Shown: positions 7,320 through 11,809 of the stretch, piece by piece | How positions within the stretch are numbered: position 1 is the stretch's first letter | Layout of the letters: each line of letters begins with the position of its first letter | Source: an uncultured Oscillospiraceae bacterium | GTDB taxonomy: Bacteria; Bacillota; Clostridia; Oscillospirales; Acutalibacteraceae | Length of the DNA stretch: 11,809 nt | Direction of reading: 5' to 3' | NCBI GenBank assembly: GCA_900547275.1 | Contig: URGA01000062.1 | Coordinates: 1-11,809, forward strand | The notes under the pieces: model-generated | The model's input: only the letters and a program-made list of their open reading frames with translations | The model's database searches: none | Told to the model about the DNA's origin: nothing | Position numbers and translations under genes: made by a program

Positions 7320-10300
7320 AACATTTTTTATTCTTTTCTTTTTTAAATTTTGCTGAAGAAGGAGTCCTAAACCTGCAGCAGTTAAAGTCACCGCAACAGG
7401 AAGAATATACTCCTCAGCGCCGGTCTTTGGAGACTTGGTTTCAGGAATTACCGGAGCAGGAGTTTCAACCTTTTTATTTTCTATTGTAACTTCAACAATT
7501 TCGTTGTTGTCTGAGATTTTGATTTTGAACTCTTTATCACACAGAATATATCCTTCCAAAGCTTCGATTTCTCTAATTATCCATTCGCCACACGGAACGT
7601 TAGAAAAAGAAAAACTGCCGTCCTCTGCGGAAGTGGCAGTCATTAGAGCATTTTCTTTACTGAATTCTGTTGTATCCGGGGCAAATATTCCGATAACGGC
7701 ACCGGATAACGGCTTACCGTTTTCATCAACTTTCAGACCTTTAACAACGCCTTTCTTGAGAACGTTTTCAATTGGCTTGCCGTCATTGAGAACGATATCA
7801 ATAGTCTGGACTTCCTGTCCCTGATATTCGGTGGTAAATTCATACTTTGTATCTGAGAGAATATAATGCTCGTCTGTAGCTATTTCCTTAGCATACCATT
7901 TATAACCTATAGGCAGATCACAGTCAAATGTGATTTTTCCGTCCTCATCGCAGTTTGCGTAAGTGATGAGTGCGTCTTTAGGAATAACAGCTCCGTCAGC
8001 AGCAGTTATATCCTCATCTGCATAGATACCGAACTGTACGTTTTTGATTTCACCGTTCATGCCTATGCCGTAATCTTCGTTTTGTTCAAGAACCTTTGAA
8101 AGCGACACGGTCACTTTCTGTCTTTCGTTATAGAGAGATAACTCTGTTGAAGTAATGCTGATATCCTGTCCTGCATAGGCAAGTTCCACATCGTACTGTT
8201 CATTGGGGTTATAGAAACCGTCTGAAGCAGTCTTTTCAATCACAGTGTACTTGCCGAGGTACAGTTCTTTTGAAATCGCTTTGCCGTTCTCATCTGTGAT
8301 AATCTCGTCAACGAGTTCACCTTTATGAGCACGAACTGTTCCGTCCAGGGTTATTATATCTGCAGCAGCGTAAATCTGAAATACTGTATTAGCAAGATCC
8401 TGCGGCTTATATACCGGAGTATATATGCCGTTATCCTCATTTTCTGATACAGAAACAAAAACATCACCTGTTTTCGATATCTCTATTGTTCCTTTCTGTG
8501 GAACATCTACAGCTTTTACCATAACAACTGTAACGCCTGTATCTGTTGAACTGTTTTCCTGGTTAATGGTAAACGGAATAGGAGTGCTGTCAAGAATGTA
8601 TCCGAATGGAGCCTGAACTTCCACCAGTGTATAGTCGCCATATGGAAGTTTCTCAGGAGTAATTAAATAACCTTCGCTGTTGGTGTAAAAGGTGTGAACC
8701 TCAGTAACTTCCGGATATGTAAACTGCATGGATACACGGTGACCGTCTGAATCATATATTTCAAACCCGGCGCCTTCGTATGCAATTGTTTTGCCTGTTT
8801 CTTTATCAGACTTTACTACCTTCAGATATGAACTGAAATTTGCGTTGTTGATCAGAAATTTATAGGTCTGATGATCAGACTGAATGAACACATCAAAGTC
8901 TTTGATTTTTTCACGTCCGTCCCAGCCCTTAGTTTGATGAACGGTGTACACACCGTATGGCAAAAGTTTTGAAGAAGCAAAGCCGTCTTCGTCGCAGACG
9001 ATCGTATCTTTTTCGCTGTCCTTTGCATTGGCAAAAGAACCGGCTGACTTGAGATAAATCTGGAACTCAGCGCCCTTTTCGGGGGTTTCGATCTGAGTTG
9101 AGCCGTCATCGGTATGTTTTATAATTGAAATATTTCCCTTGATAACCTGCTCTTTAACACTGTTTTTAGTAGTGTTTTTTTCTACAGTGTACAACTTAGC
9201 TTCACTGCCTACTTTGTAAACAGTGGTATCGAGCAAATATCCCTCGCTGGACGAGATCTCTTTAATTGTCCAGTTAGAACCGCACACATAATAATCAGTG
9301 GTAAACTGACCGTTCTTATCCGTTGTGTACTTGTCAACGAGCTCGCCGTTGTTGTAAATTCCATACACTGCTCCTGAAAGCATTGCATTTCCTTGGGGTG
9401 TAGTCGTTTCAATATCTGACTTAGTAACCGTAACACGGAATTTCTTGAGTTTGTTAGAAAAAGAAACTGCAGCTGTTTCTCCGGCAGTTACTTTTACGGA
9501 CAGTGCTTCCGGCTGAATATACTTCTCATCAGCAACTTCCGTTACTTTATATGTACCTGCATTAAGATCAGGTATTGTAACTGTACCGTTGCTTCCGGTC
9601 TTAACAGTACTGCTGTAGTCATCCGGGCCGGTTATCTTAAACTCAACATTGCTTACTTGTTTATCCTCTGAAACCTTAACTATTTTAAGCTGGCCAAGGC
9701 TCATTTTAACTGTAAGCCGTGTAGTTACCGGATCGGCAATCGTACCGTAAAACAGTATTTGGTTTGCACCTGTTAGAGCAAACGCTGAATTGATATCTGT
9801 GTTTTTCTTAGTCAGCGTAAGCGTTGCGGTTATATCACCTGTATCTGTACTCCAGATTTTCAGGTTATTGCCGCTCTGACTCACTTTAACTTTACTGTTA
9901 CTGGACGATACTTTGAAATTGCTTAAAGCACCGTTTTGATCTTTGACGGTTACGGCGTTACTTTCACCGGCACCCTTCAGCTCAACAGTTGTCTCGCCGA
10001 AGTCAGGTCGATTGCTGTGGTTTTGACACGCTTCAAGGATCTCAAGATAACAGTCAAGAGCATTATCAAGTGTTTTCTTAGCGCTGTCTGAAGTGCTGCT
10101 GATGTTTTTTGCAAAGCTCGTTAAACTCGCATTGTAATTTGTTCTGGCTCCTATTTCAGCCTCCCACAACAGAATCTGCGTTGCAAGCTGAGCTTCCGTA
10201 GCAGAATAGCCGTATTTGTAATTAGGGGAACCATAAATAGATACACGAGTCATTACGCTTCTTGCTACACTGGTAAGCTCTCTGTCCCAAAGTGTAGTAT

Positions 10301-10586
10301 CTTGAATTTTTTCAGCAGTAGCAGCGGAACCATCGCAAGCCTCATAAATCTGAATGCAATAAAGCGGTTCTCCTGTGGATTTGAGATTACGCAGCGCAAT
10401 CTGTCCATAATTATCATGGACGTGTCCGTTTGCTGTTTCCCAAGACCCTGTATCATAGTACATATCCAGGTACTTTTGACTATAGCTGTACGAATTTCCT
10501 TCTGTGAGTGCAAAAGCTGAAAATGAAGAACACAACACAAGGATTGAAAGAAAAACAGCAAGCAGTTTTGAAAATTTCTTTTTCAT
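7305..10586 (-). CDS. Sortase-anchored thioester adhesin with SpaA/Cna-B repeats
   Basis: A cell-wall-anchored surface protein of 1093 residues. After a signal peptide (about 1-27, ending SAFA-LT) comes a thioester-type domain (about 40-190): LYCIQIYEAC with Cys77, and ATQILLWEAE with Gln137, the Cys and Gln that form the internal thioester in this class. Next is a beta region (about 195-295), then about seven Cna-B/SpaA modules starting near 300, 385, 485, 588, 698, 825 and 947, recognisable by LSGAVYGIY, AEFQIY, AGFEIY, FQIYAA, FGIYAD and GAVIGIF followed by GxYTVxE-like strands. A Pro-rich linker (VETPAPVIPETK), the sorting motif SPKTG (1052-1056), a membrane helix and a KKKR tail close it. 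ATG at 10586 is preferred because AAAGGA lies 6 bases ahead; ATG at 10592 abuts that site. Thioester adhesins bind host or cell surfaces covalently; the ligand here is unknown. Confidence 0.93.
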   Translation of the reverse strand: MKKKFSKLLAVFLSILVLCSSFSAFALTEGNSYSYSQKYLDMYYDTGSWETANGHVHDNYGQIALRNLKSTGEPLYCIQIYEACDGSAATAEKIQDTTLWDRELTSVARSVMTRVSIYGSPNYKYGYSATEAQLATQILLWEAEIGARTNYNASLTSFAKNISSTSDSAKKTLDNALDCYLEILEACQNHSNRPDFGETTVELKGAGESNAVTVKDQNGALSNFKVSSSNSKVKVSQSGNNLKIWSTDTGDITATLTLTKKNTDINSAFALTGANQILFYGTIADPVTTRLTVKMSLGQLKIVKVSEDKQVSNVEFKITGPDDYSSTVKTGSNGTVTIPDLNAGTYKVTEVADEKYIQPEALSVKVTAGETAAVSFSNKLKKFRVTVTKSDIETTTPQGNAMLSGAVYGIYNNGELVDKYTTDKNGQFTTDYYVCGSNWTIKEISSSEGYLLDTTVYKVGSEAKLYTVEKNTTKNSVKEQVIKGNISIIKHTDDGSTQIETPEKGAEFQIYLKSAGSFANAKDSEKDTIVCDEDGFASSKLLPYGVYTVHQTKGWDGREKIKDFDVFIQSDHQTYKFLINNANFSSYLKVVKSDKETGKTIAYEGAGFEIYDSDGHRVSMQFTYPEVTEVHTFYTNSEGYLITPEKLPYGDYTLVEVQAPFGYILDSTPIPFTINQENSSTDTGVTVVMVKAVDVPQKGTIEISKTGDVFVSVSENEDNGIYTPVYKPQDLANTVFQIYAAADIITLDGTVRAHKGELVDEIITDENGKAISKELYLGKYTVIEKTASDGFYNPNEQYDVELAYAGQDISITSTELSLYNERQKVTVSLSKVLEQNEDYGIGMNGEIKNVQFGIYADEDITAADGAVIPKDALITYANCDEDGKITFDCDLPIGYKWYAKEIATDEHYILSDTKYEFTTEYQGQEVQTIDIVLNDGKPIENVLKKGVVKGLKVDENGKPLSGAVIGIFAPDTTEFSKENALMTATSAEDGSFSFSNVPCGEWIIREIEALEGYILCDKEFKIKISDNNEIVEVTIENKKVETPAPVIPETKSPKTGAEEYILPVAVTLTAAGLGLLLQQNLKKKRIKNVSRCR

Positions 10587-10592
10587 AACCAT

Positions 10593-10598
10593 TCCTTT
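10593..10598 (-). promoter_or_regulatory. Ribosome binding site of the adhesin gene
   Basis: AAAGGA on the minus strand directly touches an ATG at 10592 and lies 6 bases before a second in-frame ATG at 10586. Only the second has workable spacing, which decides the start. Confidence 0.65.
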
Positions 10599-10600
10599 CT

Positions 10601-10615
10601 GCGCACCCGGTGCGC
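10601..10615 (-). repeat. GC-rich palindrome in adhesin leader
   Basis: GCGCACC and GGTGCGC form a 7-bp inverted repeat around one base (or a 6-bp stem with a 3-base loop), two bases upstream of the adhesin ribosome binding site. No T-tract follows on the minus strand. On the plus strand it is followed by TTTTT, so it could terminate rightward transcription. Its core is almost the same as that of the hairpin at 4082-4116. Confidence 0.6.
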
Positions 10616-10624
10616 TTTTTATTT

Positions 10625-10654
10625 TTTATATATCAACAGCCGCATGGCTGGAAA
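10625..10654 (-). promoter_or_regulatory. Possible promoter for the adhesin block
   Basis: Between the repressor terminator and the adhesin only about 65 bases are free. On the minus strand they contain TTTCCA (10649-10654) and, after 16 to 18 bases, TATATA or TATAAA (10625-10632), a moderate match to a sigma-A promoter. The call rests on position and partial consensus; a promoter further upstream is not excluded. Confidence 0.3.
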
Positions 10655-10658
10655 GCGC

Positions 10659-10692
10659 AAAAAAGAGCAATCAACAATTAGTCGATTGCTCT
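10659..10692 (-). terminator. Terminator of the XRE regulator gene
   Basis: A 9-bp stem (AGAGCAATC at 10664-10672 paired with GATTGCTCT at 10684-10692) with an 11-base loop and a T-tract on the minus strand (10659-10664). It begins 11 bases after the regulator's stop codon, separating it from the adhesin block. Confidence 0.8.
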
Positions 10693-10703
10693 CAAAAATT
10701 TAT

Positions 10704-10895
10704 TTATTCGATAAGCTGATTTATGTCTGCATTAAGTTCTTTCGCAATTTTTAGCACCGTATACCAACCGGGATTTTTACTAGCTCCGCTTTCGATGTTA
10801 TGAATATTAGAAACTGCGGTTCCTACACGTCTCGCTAATTCTGATTGCGATAATCCTCGCTCAATTCGGATTTGTTTTAAAATGTTTCCTATCAT
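10704..10895 (-). CDS. Small XRE-family (Cro/CI-type) DNA-binding regulator
   Basis: A 63-residue protein that is essentially one HTH_3 domain. IRIERGLSQSELARRVG (about 9-25) holds the first helices, with SQSELA as the start of the helix-turn-helix. AVSNIHNIESG (27-37) is the recognition helix and turn, and KIAKELNADINQLIE is the closing helix, ending with the protein. There is no dimerisation or protease domain. Such single-domain regulators commonly control mobile-element genes from a nearby operator. AAGG lies about 9 bases before the ATG. It is transcribed divergently from the plus-strand membrane ORF at 11082 and sits upstream of the adhesin block on the same strand, so it could control either. 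The inverted repeat at 10947-10975 is a candidate operator. Confidence 0.9.
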   Translation of the reverse strand: MIGNILKQIRIERGLSQSELARRVGTAVSNIHNIESGASKNPGWYTVLKIAKELNADINQLIE

Positions 10896-10946
10896 ATTGA
10901 ACTGCCTTTATAAATATGGTGAACTGATCTATAATAATACGAATTA

Positions 10947-10975
10947 TGTATAAACTGTTTATTTCACTTTATACA
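10947..10975. promoter_or_regulatory. Inverted repeat, candidate operator
   Basis: Arms TGTATAAA and TTTATACA are perfect 8-base reverse complements separated by 13 bases, a centre-to-centre distance of 21 bases, about two helical turns. A second palindrome, ATAAAC-T-GTTTAT (10950-10962), overlaps the left arm. The site lies in the 186-base gap between the divergent XRE gene and the plus-strand ORF, where an autoregulatory operator would be expected. The region is AT-rich, so chance contributes. Apart from this site I see no gene or RNA in 10896-11081. Confidence 0.45.
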
Positions 10976-11081
10976 CATTTTTTATCACTTCAATACAATT
11001 ACTGTGAATATTTTATTTTCTAAAAAGTACCAATTATTATTTACTACATTGTATTACACCTTTATTTGTTAGGAGTATATT

Positions 11082-11351
11082 ATGTTTTCTGAATTAACAT
11101 CTATTTTAAAAAATGTGTTGGACATTGTTGAATTTATTAAAAATAATAAAATTAAAACTATCGCAACAATACTTATTACATTAAGTATTTCCTTAGTTAA
11201 ACCAATGATATATTACTCCACTTTATATACTGATTTTTGCAGATGCATAATAGCAATTTGTATATTTGGTGTTATATGCATAATTGGTTATATAGTATAT
11301 AGAAAAAACATAATGAATTCTATCATGATGAAACCGTTAATTGCCTGCTAG
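11082..11351 (+). CDS. Membrane protein, N-terminal part, out of frame with next ORF
   Basis: An 89-residue ORF of unrecognised family, the only strand switch in the window. It has AGGAG six bases before its ATG, a good ribosome site. After a Lys-rich segment (NNKIKT) come two membrane helices, at about 25-45 (ATILITLSISLVKPMIYY) and 54-74 (CIIAICIFGVICIIGYIVY). Downstream of the A-run at 11303-11308 the reading loses this character (NIMNSIMMKPLIAC). In the other frame the text continues smoothly as KKHNEFYHDE plus a third helix, which runs into the next ORF. The real product is therefore probably a 218-residue, five-helix protein interrupted by a one-base deletion, a sequencing error or a minus-one ribosomal frameshift. 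Base composition is clearly more AT-rich than in the minus-strand genes. Confidence 0.65.
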   Translation: MFSELTSILKNVLDIVEFIKNNKIKTIATILITLSISLVKPMIYYSTLYTDFCRCIIAICIFGVICIIGYIVYRKNIMNSIMMKPLIAC

Positions 11352-11359
11352 GTCTTTCT

Positions 11360-11737
11360 TTGTTCTTTCTAATAATAATGAGCATTATTTTACACACATA
11401 TGAAAATTCCTGGTCAGAAATTTATGGTATCGTGGGTTTAGAAGAAAGTAAGTTTATAACAGATATTCGACAAGCTGAATATTTCAAAGAATTATATAAT
11501 GATGTTTTTTCTAATTTTGCCGTTATTTTGCTATATGCAATAGAGTATTTACAAACTATATCCATTACTTATTTGGTAGTGTATATATTATATAAATTTG
11601 TTTCCGTCGAGGAACCATTGAAAACGGGCTTTTTTTCAACTGATTGGGAAATTATAATAACTAATATTTTATTTACTATATTTTCTTCACCATTCATATA
11701 TCCAGCATATTTGAATTTTTGGAATAAGATATTTTAA
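11360..11737 (+). CDS. Membrane protein, C-terminal part of the split ORF
   Basis: A 125-residue reading from TTG at 11360 (next ATG at 11378); no ribosome binding site is visible before either, which argues against independent translation. The same frame is open back to 11303, after the TAG at 11300-11302, and joins the upstream ORF precisely by slipping one base back at the A-AAA-AAC heptamer. It contains three hydrophobic segments: LFFLIIMSIILHTY near its start, FAVILLYAIEYLQTISITYLVVYIL in the middle and IIITNILFTIFSSPFIYPAYL near the end, with an acidic outer or inner loop (LEESKFITDIRQAEYFKELY) between the first two. No family is recognised and there are no catalytic motifs. Best read as the second part of one membrane protein with 11082-11351. 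Confidence 0.55.
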   Translation: MFFLIIMSIILHTYENSWSEIYGIVGLEESKFITDIRQAEYFKELYNDVFSNFAVILLYAIEYLQTISITYLVVYILYKFVSVEEPLKTGFFSTDWEIIITNILFTIFSSPFIYPAYLNFWNKIF

Positions 11738-11809
11738 AATAAAGAAATCATAATAATATATACAATAAATACTAATATTCCTATTGCGGCAGGGATTTTA
11801 TATTTTTTT
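11734..11809 (-). CDS. Possible C-terminal tail of a membrane protein, cut by window edge
   Basis: Read on the minus strand, the last bases give an open frame ending KKYKIPAAIGILVFIVY followed by IIMISLF and TAA at 11734-11736. That is a Lys-rich turn followed by one hydrophobic helix. It would be convergent with, and overlap by a few bases, the end of the plus-strand ORF. Only about 24 residues are visible in an AT-rich stretch, where hydrophobic readings arise easily. The GC-richer patch coding PAAIG is mild support. Confidence 0.35.
   Translation of the reverse strand, partial: KKYKIPAAIGILVFIVYIIMISLF

Noticed and set aside
7435..7824. Plus-strand 129-codon open frame opposite the adhesin
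   Set aside because: It lies fully antisense to a clear Cna-B coding region, has no ribosome site, and reads as low-complexity Ser/Ile/Leu typical of an antisense shadow.
8852..9436. Minus-strand short frames (75-85 codons) inside the adhesin gene
   Set aside because: They are alternative frames of the adhesin coding sequence with no recognisable protein character.
7900..10000. Cna-B modules as DNA tandem repeats
   Set aside because: The modules are related at the protein level only. I see no repeated DNA units, so no DNA repeat is annotated.
10631..10636. TTGATA as a -35 box for the adhesin
   Set aside because: Although close to consensus, 17 bases downstream falls in the GC-rich palindrome, with no -10 box. 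The TTTCCA/TATAAA pair is the better, still weak, candidate.
1..11809. CRISPR array, tRNA, rRNA, insertion sequence or attachment site
   Set aside because: No regularly spaced repeats, cloverleaf-like sequence, transposase reading or flanking direct repeats were recognised by eye on either strand.

Overview
The window looks like part of an integrative/conjugative element from a low-GC Gram-positive bacterium, most likely a gut or rumen Ruminococcaceae/Oscillospiraceae-type Firmicute. The evidence is Gram-positive signal peptides, strong GGAGG-type ribosome binding sites, a sortase-anchored SpaA/Cna-B surface protein ending in SPKTG, and Firmicute-type conjugation proteins (PrgI family, VirB4 family, DUF3852-like small membrane protein, DUF3991/TOPRIM protein). 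Species is inference only.

Layout. Everything from 1 to about 10895 reads on the minus strand, so transcription runs right to left. First in that direction is a small XRE repressor-like gene (10704-10895), closed by a hairpin terminator (10659-10692). Then comes a block of four exported or membrane proteins: a 1093-aa thioester-domain/Cna-B adhesin (7305-10586), a single-pass membrane protein (6423-7277), a small secreted protein (5828-6406) and a secreted protein with a diverged glycerophosphodiester phosphodiesterase domain (4144-5796). A strong hairpin (4082-4116) closes this block, and the conjugation genes follow at once: DUF3991/TOPRIM protein (3080-4069), DUF3852-like protein (2790-3083), polytopic VirB6/TrbL-like protein (1965-2786), PrgI/VirB3-like protein (1684-1950), a protein resembling a separate VirB4 N-terminal domain (1124-1684), and the VirB4 ATPase, cut by the left edge (1-1152). 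The VirB4 gene has no stop codon inside the window; it was recovered by translating the reverse complement.

The right end (about 10896-11809) is visibly more AT-rich. It holds an intergenic region with an inverted repeat that could be an operator, and on the plus strand a multi-pass membrane protein split into two frames exactly at an A-AAA-AAC heptamer. The last 76 bases can be read as the C-terminal tail of another membrane protein on the minus strand.

Working model (inference): the T4SS genes build the mating channel, and the adhesin block supplies surface proteins made from the same strand, possibly the same transcript. Hairpins after the adhesin and after the GDPD gene have no evident promoter behind them, so they may act as partial terminators setting a high ratio of surface protein to channel protein. 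A thioester adhesin beside T4SS genes suggests, but does not prove, a contact or mating-pair function comparable to the PrgB surface protein encoded upstream of the T4SS genes of pCF10.
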